Below are positions 20,201 through 30,366 of a stretch of DNA of 64,000 bases, piece after piece. Source of the stretch: Rhodoblastus acidophilus (GTDB lineage Bacteria; Pseudomonadota; Alphaproteobacteria; Rhizobiales; Beijerinckiaceae); the NCBI RefSeq assembly GCF_900187365.1, contig NZ_FYDG01000001.1, positions 372,001-436,000 on the forward strand, in the 5' to 3' direction. A program made the translations under genes and the position numbers. Each line of letters begins with the position of its first letter. Positions within the stretch are counted from its first letter, which is position 1. The notes under the pieces are model-generated. The model was not told the origin of the DNA and did not search any database. It was given only the letters and a program-made list of their open reading frames with translations.

Positions 20201-20449
20201 AGCGCCGGCGATGGCCACCGATAGAATGGTCGCCAGCAGTCCCGCAAGCATGCCGCCGGACAGCGCCGCCAGCATGACGGCGGGGTAGAAGGTCACGAAG
20301 ACGAAGGGCATCCCCAGGGCGGACAGAATCAGTCGCAGCACGGCGGCGGCGAGGACGAGGGCGACCGCCATGTCGTAGCGACGCGGGCCGATCTCCGGCT
20401 CGAAACAGGGGCTCGGCTGAAGGGACGGCGCCGTTTCGCTCAGACTCAT
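17270..20449 (-). CDS. Membrane-bound multi-PAS hybrid histidine kinase
   Basis: This 1059-residue sensor has an N-terminal membrane module of about four hydrophobic segments (residues ~28-115), then a coiled stretch, then four PAS/PAC units (WIWEW-type start near 165; repeated DITERK/DITERR ends). The HisKA box is AAASHDLRQPLQSL (His ~697), followed by an ATPase domain with NLIENALRYT and GLGLGLAIVARL. A C-terminal receiver begins ILVIDDDEAVREA (~923) with the phospho-acceptor in ILADYRLG (~973). It should sense an unknown signal and auto-phosphorylate. No separate response regulator is adjacent, so it is an orphan hybrid kinase. Confidence 0.9.
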   Translation of the reverse strand: MSLSETAPSLQPSPCFEPEIGPRRYDMAVALVLAAAVLRLILSALGMPFVFVTFYPAVMLAALSGGMLAGLLATILSVAIAGAFWIEPVGALIAPPPFNGLGVAIFVVNGFLVSWGAEKVQQSQLKRRRVEDVRRVELERLVAERTLELSKQIVEREAAEARMQLALEATESGIWEWTLATGRNVWSDNVWGLFDLEATGREASYELWEQSVHPDDRARVAQLIGAEAAAGREFETSWRVNTPAGAPERWLLSRGRPLMGAGGKPERYIGIVLDITERKRAVDVAERKRAEAALRESEERFQALFETMPDGCAYGRMVYDETGQPVDFIPLAANSAFDRQSGVDSVVGKRVTQALPQMREALPRLIETFGRVARSGRPERFTIEFKPTARWLNISVCCPGPDHFVAIFDDITERKQAEDALQSSEKRLKAFLDNSALVAWLKDENGRYVFMSENFRRHAGLRLEDALDKTDFDLFPPAVAEACKASDLAALAAEAPIESLEAMPKADGSLGWWLNNKFTYLDSSGRRYVGGLGVDIAARVEAEAALRKSEQRLQRFYNSGLLGLFYWNRNGLVVDANDKFLEMTGYQRGDLAAGRIDWRRMVPPEFENLNEQSYAELMALGANSAPFEQEYVRKDGSRLPVLIAAAMLDESRYDGVSFVVDITERRQAQEALVLAKAEAERANIAKSKFLAAASHDLRQPLQSLTALLRVIEVQIANRQAPNRAMEKAQDAVNSLNGLLRGILDIARLDAGVVEPVKTSVDLREMLTRLADEYGARAAETGLALRFAPRALRIHTDPTLLERIVRNLIENALRYTRSGGVLIGLRRRGAHVRLDVIDTGVGIPADKQGEIFQEFHQLNNPGRDASRGLGLGLAIVARLARLLDVEVAVSSRLGRGTRFSLLLPLERTTPAAVEARRAVVGPGGRILVIDDDEAVREAHEILLQCMGYEVRSADTGERALALAEREQWRFDAILADYRLGAGLTGTETATEISRRAGFAIPTVILTGDTAVEPILEVAATDFVMLHKPADPDELLEILASLSSGQARSGHRARSPCRALS

Positions 20450-21063
20450 CTGGACATTCCTGGTTTCAAACCAACCCGGGCCAGGGCGGCGACAGCCTCC
20501 CGGGCGGGGCGCGGTTCAAGGTCGAGAGTTGAAAACACCACAAGCATCGCTTTGAAAAAGCTCCGCAAAGTAAAGCGAGGCCCGGCGACGCTCAAGACGT
20601 CTGAAAGTCAAGACACGCTTACGATTGCGCCGTCTCGTCGCACAGTCTTGACGGGAAAGGCAAGTTTTATGCTCAAATTAATGTCGATAAAGGGAGAGAA
20701 TGGGGAGAAAACTCTGGGGAGGGCGCCCTGAACGAGGCGGCCGTTGCGGACCGGGCCGCCCAATCCGCCGTCGCAAACCGGGAAATCTGGCCGTCCTCCA
20801 CGCATTTTCGCCTGTTTTCGCCGCGCCGCCCCTGCCGATGACGCCTGTCGAGGGCGCCTTTGCGCCGTTTCCCGGCGTGAAACCTTGAGCTTTACATATG
20901 AGAGCCGCCCAAGCGCCGGCGACCTCCCCCTACCTGGTTGCGACGGGGCGCCCCATCGACTAAAACGCGTCCATGTCCGGCGATCTCCCGATCGCGCGCG
21001 GGCGCTGTCGCGGGGACGCATGGCTGCTCTTTCCAACCGTCAAGCCGGCGCTGCGGAGGCCTG
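20450..21063. other. Intergenic region between the histidine kinase and ubiB
   Basis: No convincing gene is seen in these 614 bp; the open frames have shadow-like composition. An inverted repeat GTCAAGAC (20607-20614) / GTCTTGAC (20645-20652) with a 30-bp spacer may be an operator or part of a promoter. The divergent genes at either side must take their promoters from here. Confidence 0.5.
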
Positions 21064-22737
21064 ATGCTTCTCGATGTTCTCGGCGCGGCGCAAGACCTCG
21101 GACGGGTGCAGGACCTCACCTCGCTGCTGATCCGCTACGGGTTCGGCGATCTCGCACGGCGCCTCGGGCTGGGGCGGGCGCTGGAGAACGCGGGCCGCCT
21201 GCTGCACTGGGCCGAGCCGGAGGAACTGGCGCGGCTGGAGCCGCCGCAGCGCATCCGCCGCCTGCTGGAGGACATGGGACCGAGCTTCGTCAAGCTCGGG
21301 CAAATCCTGGCGACGCGCATCGACCTGCTGCCGCAGGACTATATCGACGAATTCTGCAAGCTGCAGGACCGGGCGCCGCCGCTGCCGTTCGACACGTTAA
21401 AAGCCGTGCTCGAACAGGATTTGGGCGCGCCGCTTGAAGAGCTGTTCGCCGAGGTCGATCCCACGCCGGTCGGCGCCGCGTCGCTGTCGCAGGTGCATCT
21501 GGCGCGGCTGAAAACCGGCGCGCGCGTGGTGCTGAAGATCAGGCGCCCCGGCGTGCGGAAGGTGGTGGAGGCCGACCTGCGCCTGCTGAAGCGCCTCGCC
21601 GAAATCGCGGAGTCGCGCATCGACGAAGTCCGCCGTTACCGTCCCATCGAAATCGCCGCGCAGTTTTCGCGCACCATGCGCCGCGAACTCGACCTCGCCG
21701 CCGAATGTCGCAACGCCGAGCGCGTCGCCGAAAATTTCGCCGACGACCCCACCATCGTCGTGCCCAAGGTCTATTGGCGCTGGACCTCGGAGCGGCTCAA
21801 CGTCCAGCAATTCATCGACGGCATTCCCGGCCGCGATCTCGCTTCCGTCGAAGCCAGCGGGCTCGACCGCAAGCTGCTCGCCCGGCGCGGCGGCGCGGCG
21901 GTGCTGAAAATGGTGTTCGAGGACGGTTTCTTTCACGCCGACCCGCACCAGGGCAACGTGTTCTTCCTGCCCGGAAACCGCGTCGCCTTCATTGATTTCG
22001 GCATGGTCGGCCGGCTGTCGGAAGCGCGGCGGCGCGAACTGGTCGACCTGCTGCAAGGGTTTGTCGAGCGCAACCCGGGCCGCGCCGTCGACATCCTGCT
22101 GCAATGGGCCAAGCATGACGTCGTGGACGAGGAGGCGCTCACCACCGACGTCGACGCGCTGATCGACAGCGTCCATTCCGTCCCGCTGAAATCGCTCAAC
22201 CTGCCGCGATTGATCAACGATCTCGTGGCGCTGTTGCGCGAACACAATCTGGCGCTGCCGTCCGATCTCGCCCTGCTGACCAAGGCGTTCATTTCGCTCG
22301 AAGGCATGGGCCGCCAGCTCGACCCGGATTTCGACATGATGGCGACGGCGGAGCCGTTCCTGAAAGACCTGATTTTGGCGCGCTATTCGCCGAAAACGCT
22401 GGCGCGGCGGAGCCGGCAGGGCCTTGGCGACATGATCGAGGTGATGAGCGGCCTGCCCGCCGATTTGCGCAAGCTGGTCAAGCAGGCGCAATCCAGCAAT
22501 CTGAAGCTGCGTCTCGACGTCGAGAAGCTCGGCGAGGTCGGCGACAAGATCGAGCGCGGCGCGGCGCGGCTTGCGCTGGCTCTGGTCACCTCCGCGCTGA
22601 TCCTGGGTTCCTCGATCGCGATGACCGCCTCCGGCGGCCGGTTGCCGGTGGACGTGTCCTATTTCGCCATGTTCGGCTTTTTGGGCGCGATGCTGGGCGG
22701 GGTGTGGATCATCCTGTCGATCTGGCGCGGGCGGTGA
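21064..22737 (+). CDS. ubiB: UbiB/AarF-type atypical kinase-like protein
   Basis: This 557-residue membrane protein of the ABC1/UbiB family supports ubiquinone biosynthesis. Family features are the N-terminal GPSFVKLGQILATRIDLLP (KxGQ motif), PTPVGAASLSQVHLARL (the Ala-rich loop), VVLKIRRPGV, the catalytic-loop segment FHADPHQGNVFF and FIDFGMVGRL. Two hydrophobic helices close the C-terminus (residues ~500-555). The ATG at 21064 follows CGGAGG with 5 bp spacing; a longer frame upstream lacks family sequence. ubiE is not adjacent. The tRNA-Glu gene lies downstream on the other strand. Confidence 0.9.
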   Translation: MLLDVLGAAQDLGRVQDLTSLLIRYGFGDLARRLGLGRALENAGRLLHWAEPEELARLEPPQRIRRLLEDMGPSFVKLGQILATRIDLLPQDYIDEFCKLQDRAPPLPFDTLKAVLEQDLGAPLEELFAEVDPTPVGAASLSQVHLARLKTGARVVLKIRRPGVRKVVEADLRLLKRLAEIAESRIDEVRRYRPIEIAAQFSRTMRRELDLAAECRNAERVAENFADDPTIVVPKVYWRWTSERLNVQQFIDGIPGRDLASVEASGLDRKLLARRGGAAVLKMVFEDGFFHADPHQGNVFFLPGNRVAFIDFGMVGRLSEARRRELVDLLQGFVERNPGRAVDILLQWAKHDVVDEEALTTDVDALIDSVHSVPLKSLNLPRLINDLVALLREHNLALPSDLALLTKAFISLEGMGRQLDPDFDMMATAEPFLKDLILARYSPKTLARRSRQGLGDMIEVMSGLPADLRKLVKQAQSSNLKLRLDVEKLGEVGDKIERGAARLALALVTSALILGSSIAMTASGGRLPVDVSYFAMFGFLGAMLGGVWIILSIWRGR

Positions 22738-22833
22738 CGGCGTCGCGCGGATGACCCGCAAGACATCGGCGTGAGACCATGCCGCGCCGGACGCAGCTAT
22801 GCCGGGTGGAGGCGATGAGAATGTGCGCCGAAT

Positions 22834-22909
22834 TGGCGCGCCCAAGGGGAATCGAACCCCTGTTTTCGCCGTGAAAGGGCGACGTCCTAGACCGCTAGAC
22901 GATGGGCGC
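22834..22909 (-). tRNA. tRNA-Glu (anticodon UUC)
   Basis: On the minus strand a complete cloverleaf can be drawn: acceptor GCGCCCA/TGGGCGC, anticodon loop CTTTCAC with anticodon TTC, T arm AGGGG-TTCGATT-CCCCT, discriminator G and an encoded CCA (22836-22834). The anticodon assigns it to glutamate. Confidence 0.97.
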
Positions 22910-22941
22910 TTCCGCGCAGCGCTGCCGCGCGAAGTAGGGCG

Positions 22942-22970
22942 TGTATAGATGCGGTTCGGCTCCAGCGCAA
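22942..22970 (-). promoter_or_regulatory. Promoter of the tRNA-Glu gene
   Basis: Minus-strand TTGCGC (22970-22965) and TATACA (22947-22942) are 17 bp apart. The expected start of transcription is about 25 nt upstream of the mature tRNA 5' end, a normal leader for a tRNA. Confidence 0.65.
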
Positions 22971-23001
22971 GCCCCTCAAACCGCTCTTTTCGATTTTTGT
23001 T

Positions 23002-24774
23002 TCACGCCGGCGCCATGTCCACCAGACGCGCCGACACCTTGGGACGCCCGCCCCAATGATCCAGCGACAAAGCGCAGGCCAGATGCGCCCGTCCCCGCGT
23101 TTGCGCCACCGCCTGCCCCAGCGTCGTTTGCGCCGAACGGAAGCTGACCAGCTCCAGCTTCGAGCCGTCGCCCGCCTGCGCCCGCACCCGCAGGTGGTCC
23201 GCGCCGAACGGATTCACTTCCGTGATTCGATGTTCGGGCAGGACGAAAACCGGCTCGGGATTGCCGGAGCCGAACGGACCCGCCTTCTCCATCTCCTCGA
23301 CCAGACGCGGCGCGCAGGCGCCGGCCGTCAGCAGCCCGTCGATCGACAGCCCCGGCCCTTTGCGCGCCTGCGCCACCGGCGCCGCAAGCGCCTCTTCGAG
23401 AAAGGCCTGGAACGCCGGCAGCTTGTCGCGCCGGACCGTGACGCCCGCCGCCATGGCGTGGCCGCCGCCCTTCTCCAGCAGGCCGCGCTCCACCGCCGCC
23501 CGCACGCAGCGGCCGAGATCGACGCCGGGAATCGAACGCGCCGAGCCGGTCGCCAGATCGCCGGAAAACGCCAGTGCAAACGCCGGGCGGCCATAAGCCT
23601 CTTTCAGACGCGAGGCGACCAGGCCGACGATGCCCGGCTGCCAGTCGTCGCCGCCCGCGACCAGCGCCGCCGCCTCCGGATCCAGCGTCAGCTCCGCCTG
23701 CGCCATGGCCTGTTCGACCATGGCCTTTTCCAGCACCTGCCGCTCGCCGTTGAGCCGGTCGAGTTCGGCGGCGATCAGGCCCGCCTGCAGATCGTCGCGC
23801 TCGAGCATGAGCTTGGCGCCCAGGGCCGCGTCGCCGATGCGGCCGCCCGCGTTGATGCGCGGCCCGAGCTGGAAGCCGAGATGCCACGCGCGCGGCGGGC
23901 CGTTGACGCCGGCGACATCGGCCAGGGCGCGCAGGCCGGGACGCGCGCGATTGCGCATCAGCGCGAGGCCCTTGACCACAAAGGCGCGATTGAGGCCGGT
24001 GAGCGGGGCGACGTCGGCCACCGTGGCCAGCGCCACCAGATCGAGGCCAAGCAGCAGGTCGGGCTCGGGATGCTCGCGCCAGTAGCCGCTCTGGCGCAGG
24101 GCGCGGTTGACCGCGACCAGGGTGAGGAACACCACCCCTGCCGCACAAAGCGCCCCCTGCCCGGAGATGTCGTCCTGGCGATTGGGATTGACGACGACGG
24201 CCTCGGGCAGGCTTTCAGGGGCCTGATGATGGTCGAGCGTGAGCGCGTCGAGGCCGAGCTTCTTCGCCTCGATGAACGGTTCGTAGGAGGTGGTTCCGCA
24301 ATCCACGGTGACCAGCAGCTTGGCGCCCTGGCGGGCGAGGCCGCGAATCGCCTCGACATTGGGGCCGTAGCCCTCGGTGATGCGGTCTGGAATGTGCAGC
24401 AGGCGCGGCGTGCCGCAATAATCGAGAAATTCCGCCAGCAGCGCCGCCGAACAGGCGCCGTCCACGTCGTAATCTCCGAAAATCGCCACGGTTTCGCGGC
24501 GCAGGATGGCGGAGACGAGGCGTTCGGTCGCCGCCTCCATGGCGGTGAGCGCGAACGGGTCGGGCAGCAGCGTCCGCAGCGTGGGATCGAGGAAGCCGAG
24601 CGCGTCATCCGGCGCGACGTCGCGGCCGGCGAGAATGCGCGACATCAGGTCCGACAGGCCCGACAATTGGGCGATGGCCAGCGCCCGCGCCCGGCCGGCT
24701 TCGTCGAGACGGTCGCGCCAGATCTTGCCGGTGACGCTGGACTGGACGCCGAGGAAAGGGCGCTCAGGCGTCAT
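23002..24774 (-). CDS. recJ: Single-stranded-DNA-specific exonuclease RecJ
   Basis: RecJ degrades single-stranded DNA 5' to 3' in recombination and repair. The 590-residue protein has all DHH-family motifs: VAIFGDYDVDGACSAAL (motif I), LVTVDCGTTS, LTLDHHQAPE (the DHH motif), DLVALATVADVAPL, then the DHHA1 region with KGGGHAMAAGVTVR and the C-terminal OB-like part. Length is normal. Its ATG at 24774 overlaps the end of the GST gene by 11 bp, so the two genes are co-transcribed and probably translationally linked. Confidence 0.95.
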   Translation of the reverse strand: MTPERPFLGVQSSVTGKIWRDRLDEAGRARALAIAQLSGLSDLMSRILAGRDVAPDDALGFLDPTLRTLLPDPFALTAMEAATERLVSAILRRETVAIFGDYDVDGACSAALLAEFLDYCGTPRLLHIPDRITEGYGPNVEAIRGLARQGAKLLVTVDCGTTSYEPFIEAKKLGLDALTLDHHQAPESLPEAVVVNPNRQDDISGQGALCAAGVVFLTLVAVNRALRQSGYWREHPEPDLLLGLDLVALATVADVAPLTGLNRAFVVKGLALMRNRARPGLRALADVAGVNGPPRAWHLGFQLGPRINAGGRIGDAALGAKLMLERDDLQAGLIAAELDRLNGERQVLEKAMVEQAMAQAELTLDPEAAALVAGGDDWQPGIVGLVASRLKEAYGRPAFALAFSGDLATGSARSIPGVDLGRCVRAAVERGLLEKGGGHAMAAGVTVRRDKLPAFQAFLEEALAAPVAQARKGPGLSIDGLLTAGACAPRLVEEMEKAGPFGSGNPEPVFVLPEHRITEVNPFGADHLRVRAQAGDGSKLELVSFRSAQTTLGQAVAQTRGRAHLACALSLDHWGGRPKVSARLVDMAPA

Positions 24775-25363
24775 GCGAATCGCGCGCGACGGCGCGCAGG
24801 AAAGCGGGACGCGTGCGGCATCGCTCCAGATAGGCGTCGAACGCCGGGCGCGTTTCGAACATTTTCAAGAGTTTTAGGACGTAATTCAGGTTCGAGGCGA
24901 GCATGACGTCGGCGGCGGAAAACGTCTCGCCAAGAATATAAGGCGTCGCGGCGAGCTGCTCCTCGACGACAGCGAAGACCCGCGCGGCCGAGCCCCAGCC
25001 CGCCGCCGTCTCCGGCAGCTTCACCTGCGCCGCCTTTTCGGTCATGGCGGCCTCGATATTGGCGCTGGCGAAGAACAGCCATTGCCAGAATTTTCCGCGC
25101 GACGGGTCGCCGACGGGAGGCGCGAGGCCGGAATCGGGGAATTTTTCCACGAGATAGGCGAAGATCGCGCCGGATTCGGCGACCGTCGCGGCGCCGTCCT
25201 GCAGCGCCGGCACTTTTTCCATAGGGTTGATGGCGTGGAAGGCGGGGGTGTGGTGCGCCCCAGCGCGCAAATCGAGTTTGTGCAGCTCGTAGGGGCGGCC
25301 AATCTCCTCCAGCAGCCAGAGCACGCGCAGGGCGCGGGTTTGCGGAGCCCAATAGAGTTTCAT
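24764..25363 (-). CDS. Glutathione S-transferase family protein
   Basis: The 199-residue protein has an N-terminal thioredoxin-like domain (MKLYWAPQTRALRVLWLLEE, then NPMEKVPALQDG with the cis-Pro and ESGAIFAYL, the glutathione-contacting Glu-Ser) and an all-helical C-terminal domain (YILGETFSAADVMLAS). It should conjugate or reduce small molecules with glutathione in the cytoplasm; the substrate is unknown. The ATG at 25363 is preferred over 25369 because GGGGGAG then has proper spacing. Its 3' end overlaps recJ by 11 bp. The strong terminator at 25424-25454 separates it from the radical SAM gene upstream. Confidence 0.85.
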   Translation of the reverse strand: MKLYWAPQTRALRVLWLLEEIGRPYELHKLDLRAGAHHTPAFHAINPMEKVPALQDGAATVAESGAIFAYLVEKFPDSGLAPPVGDPSRGKFWQWLFFASANIEAAMTEKAAQVKLPETAAGWGSAARVFAVVEEQLAATPYILGETFSAADVMLASNLNYVLKLLKMFETRPAFDAYLERCRTRPAFLRAVARDSHDA

Positions 25364-25423
25364 CGCCATCTCCCCCTAACGCGAACAAATTACGAACACG
25401 CGAGAAAAAGGTCAAGCCGGCGG

Positions 25424-25454
25424 AAAAAAAGGGGCGGCGTTTCCGCGCCGCCCC
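25424..25454 (-). terminator. Rho-independent terminator of the cbpA-cbpB transcript
   Basis: On the minus strand a 9-bp perfect stem (GGGGCGGCG/CGCCGCCCC, 6-nt loop) is followed by seven T residues. It starts 7 bp after the cbpB stop and closes the riboswitch-controlled unit before the GST gene. Confidence 0.9.
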
Positions 25455-25460
25455 AATGGC

Positions 25461-26855
25461 TCAGGCCGCGCCGATGCTGCACGCGGTTTGCGCGCCTTCG
25501 TCCCAGCCGTCCCACAAAAAGTCTTCGTGGCGACCGTCGGCGATCAGGCGCAGGGCGTAGCGGGTCTGCTCCTTGTAGAAGTCGCAGAACGCGCCCTTTT
25601 TCTCCATGCCGCCGTTCATTTCATGCGCTTCGGCCGGACAGGGCGAGCCGCAGAAATGACGAATCGCGCAGGTCGCGCACTCCTCGATGTCCTCGACCTT
25701 GCGGCCGGTCACCAACCGGAACGGCTCGCTATCGAGCACATCGGCGATCTTGTCCGTGTAAAGATTGCCGCCGGCGAAATTCGGCAGGCCGATGAATTCG
25801 CTGCACGGGAACATGTCGCCGCCGGGCGCCAGCGCGAAAAAGCTGCGGCCGCCGCCACAGGGCGAGATGTCGCACATCAGCCGCCGCGCCGTCGGCGCCA
25901 GGATCGCGATCAGGATGTTGGCGAAATTCGCCACCACCATCTTGCGGCCGGTTTCCTTGTAGAGTTCGTGGGTGCGCTCCAGCGCGGCGATGAACGCCTT
26001 GGCGACCTGGGCCTCGCCGCCATTGACCGCGCGCGCGCCCGGCATGGTGCAGCGGGTGACGTTCAACATGCAGGCGGGCACGCGGTGCTCGTGGAAAAAC
26101 TCCACCATTTCCGTCAGATACGGCAGATTCTCCGAGGTCATCGTGCAGATGACGTTATAGCCGGGATAGCCGTCGAGCATCTTCATCGCGCGGATGACAT
26201 GGTCGAACACGCCCTCGCCGCTCCAGCGCTTGCGCGTGCGCTTGGCGACGTCGGGCGCGGGGGCGTCGAGCGACAGGCCGATGCCGACGCCGCGTTCGGT
26301 GAGGAATTTGACGGCGTCTTCATCCAGCAGCGTGGCGTTGGTCTGCACGCCGAAGCGGAACTTGTCCTTAAAAGCGTCGATGCCGGCGAAAATCGCCTCG
26401 CGCGCCAGCATCGGCTCGGCGCCGTGGAAAATCACCTGCGGCAGGCGGTCTTCCGGCATATGGCCGCGGAAATACGTGTGCAGCCGCTCCAGCGCGTCCA
26501 GCACTTCCGCCGTGTCCATCTGCTTGCCGCGCTTGCGCATTTCGCCGGGAATGTAGCAATAGGCGCAGTCGAGGTTGCAGCGCTCGGTGGCGTTGAAATA
26601 GACCGCCGAGGGTTTCAGATGAAACCGCAGCATGTCCATTTCGCGGGCGAATTCCGCGCCTTTTTCGCGCAGGATTTCGACCAAAGGCCCGCCGGTGAGG
26701 CTTTCCGCGAGGTTTTCCTTGCGCACCAGGCCCCAGAAGGCGGTGTCCGCGTTCACCACGGCGATGTGGCTGGGGTGGCCGATGTCAAACGGCTCCAGAG
26801 TCGCAAGAGGGCTCCTTTCGGAGCCCTCCGCGATGACGAGCGCAGGCGCGCTCAA
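25461..26855 (-). CDS. cbpB: Peptide-modifying radical SAM/SPASM enzyme, CbpB type
   Basis: This ~464-residue enzyme should modify the small peptide encoded just upstream by radical chemistry. The 4Fe-4S cluster binding the S-adenosylmethionine is set by CNLDCAYC (CxxxCxxC) in YFNATERCNLDCAYCYIPGE. The barrel continues with QVIFHGAEPML and GLSLDAPAP. The C-terminus is a SPASM domain: CDISPCGGGRSFFAL, MFPCSEF, CATCAIRHFCGSPCPAE and FCDFY bind two auxiliary clusters. I recognise it as the CbpB family that pairs with CbpA. The likely start is TTG 26855, overlapping the cbpA stop (TTGA); no in-frame ATG gives a full N-terminus. A 9-bp hairpin lies just inside the start. Confidence 0.85.
   Translation of the reverse strand: MSAPALVIAEGSERSPLATLEPFDIGHPSHIAVVNADTAFWGLVRKENLAESLTGGPLVEILREKGAEFAREMDMLRFHLKPSAVYFNATERCNLDCAYCYIPGEMRKRGKQMDTAEVLDALERLHTYFRGHMPEDRLPQVIFHGAEPMLAREAIFAGIDAFKDKFRFGVQTNATLLDEDAVKFLTERGVGIGLSLDAPAPDVAKRTRKRWSGEGVFDHVIRAMKMLDGYPGYNVICTMTSENLPYLTEMVEFFHEHRVPACMLNVTRCTMPGARAVNGGEAQVAKAFIAALERTHELYKETGRKMVVANFANILIAILAPTARRLMCDISPCGGGRSFFALAPGGDMFPCSEFIGLPNFAGGNLYTDKIADVLDSEPFRLVTGRKVEDIEECATCAIRHFCGSPCPAEAHEMNGGMEKKGAFCDFYKEQTRYALRLIADGRHEDFLWDGWDEGAQTACSIGAA
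26807..26828 (-). other. 9-bp hairpin at the cbpA/cbpB boundary
   Basis: GAGGGCTCC and GGAGCCCTC flank a 4-nt loop, 24 bp past the cbpA stop. No T tract follows. In peptide-maturase operons such stem-loops often raise precursor levels relative to enzyme by protecting or processing the mRNA; here it also covers the first codons of cbpB if TTG 26855 is the start. Confidence 0.6.
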
Positions 26856-26983
26856 CGCTTCACCTGCTTGTCCATCAGCACGTAATGCGACAGGCCCGTG
26901 CCTTCGGCGTCGCAGGTCTTGCGGATGGCGATTACCGCCGGACGGGCGGGCGTGGCATGTGTCGTGTTGGAAGTCGTGTTCAC
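26852..26983 (-). CDS. cbpA: Modified-peptide precursor, CbpA type
   Basis: The 43-residue peptide starts at GTG 26983, preceded by CGGAG. It has a Thr/Ala/Pro-rich leader, then AIRKTCDAEGTGLSHYVL and MDKQVKR. The single Cys and the C-D-A-E-G-T-G-L-S-H-Y-V-L block are what I recognise as the conserved core of CbpA, the substrate of the CbpB radical SAM enzyme. The upstream cobalamin riboswitch and the overlapping maturase gene support the assignment. No signal peptide or double-Gly leader is visible, and no transporter or peptidase is adjacent, so the final product and its location are unknown. A longer frame upstream (to 27073) runs into the riboswitch and is rejected. Confidence 0.8.
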   Translation of the reverse strand: MNTTSNTTHATPARPAVIAIRKTCDAEGTGLSHYVLMDKQVKR

Positions 26984-26985
26984 GG

Positions 26986-27005
26986 CATTGCTCCGATGCG
27001 CAATG
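26986..27005 (-). promoter_or_regulatory. Hairpin over the cbpA ribosome binding site
   Basis: On the minus strand CATTGC and GCAATG enclose an 8-nt loop, with the CGGAG ribosome binding site in the loop and at the stem edge, ending 2 nt before the GTG start at 26983. It lies downstream of the riboswitch aptamer and could serve as its translational expression platform; this is inference. Confidence 0.45.
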
Positions 27006-27072
27006 AGGAACGTCGGCCAAGCAAAAGCGCCGGCCGAAATCCTTTCCATCGGATTTCGTCCCCCGTTTGTCA

Positions 27073-27242
27073 CATCCAGCAGGTCTTCTGGCTCTCGGAT
27101 CGTCCGAAACGGACGCCTTCCCAGCAGGGTGGACCCCGCCAGTGGCTGGCTCGGCGCCGGAGCGCTTCGCCGTGTCCGTCTCGTCCCCGATTACAGCGGC
27201 GGGACCGCCGCGGATTTGCACCGCGTTCCGGGATACTGGATG
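27073..27242 (-). ncRNA. Cobalamin (B12) riboswitch
   Basis: Minus-strand elements in order: P1 5' arm CATCCAG; GCGGTGCAAATCCGCGG; GGTCCCGCCGCTGTAATCGG; GCCAGCCACTGGC region; CTGCTGGGAAGGCG; and the B12 box GAGCCAGAAGACCTGC (27094-27079). The 3' arm CTGGATG (pairing with CATCCAG) closes P1 over exactly 27242-27073. This is the full adenosylcobalamin-class aptamer. It lies 90 bp upstream of cbpA and points at it. Classical members lower expression when B12 is plentiful, so the peptide system is predicted to be made under cobalamin shortage. Confidence 0.95.
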
Positions 27243-27349
27243 AAATGTCGGTAGGACCGGCGCGCCGGACTGTCAAGGGGCGGGCGGGACGGCGCGGATG
27301 TCGTGCGAGAGCTTTCCTGAGGACGCCGAGGCCAACGCCCCTGCCCTCT

Positions 27350-27365
27350 CCCCGCTTCGGCGGGG
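27350..27365. other. Small GC-rich hairpin downstream of gyrA
   Basis: CCCCGC-TTCG-GCGGGG forms a 6-bp stem with a stable UUCG-type loop 27 bp after the gyrA stop; flanks CCCT and AAAGGG could extend it with mismatches. It may end gyrA transcription, but there is no T tract. Confidence 0.35.
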
Positions 27366-27391
27366 AAAGGGGGCCGCCGGCGCCTCGGCCC

Positions 27392-30127
<2,736 letters not shown>

Positions 30128-30310
30128 GATCGACTCTGGGTTGTTCTCTGATTTTGCCGTTCTTCTATGCGATTCTCGCGGAAAACGCCAATTTGCCCCG
30201 CGGCGGCGTTTGCGGCGGAGACGCCCCGATTTCAGCGGCTTGCCGAAGCGTTTCTCGCGGCGGCCGCGAACGGATGAAAGAAAAACGACAAATTACGGCC
30301 GGCGCGCGGC

Positions 30311-30339
30311 TTGCAGGCGCCGGACGCGGGGACTAGCTT
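30311..30339 (+). promoter_or_regulatory. Possible cysK promoter
   Basis: TTGCAG (30311-30316) and TAGCTT (30334-30339) are 17 bp apart, placing the transcript start roughly 20 nt before the ATG at 30367. Both boxes are imperfect. Confidence 0.4.
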
Positions 30340-30366
30340 CGGCCCGAAAAGTTGATGGGATTGATC

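Noticed and set aside
20608-21036. 142-codon minus-strand frame upstream of ubiB
   Set aside because: Arg-rich, no recognisable motif or ribosome binding site, and it covers the region where divergent promoters must lie.
26852-27073. Longer 73-codon version of the CbpA peptide
   Set aside because: Its extra N-terminus would begin at the 3' edge of the riboswitch and lacks a ribosome binding site; the GTG at 26983 has one and gives a typical precursor length.
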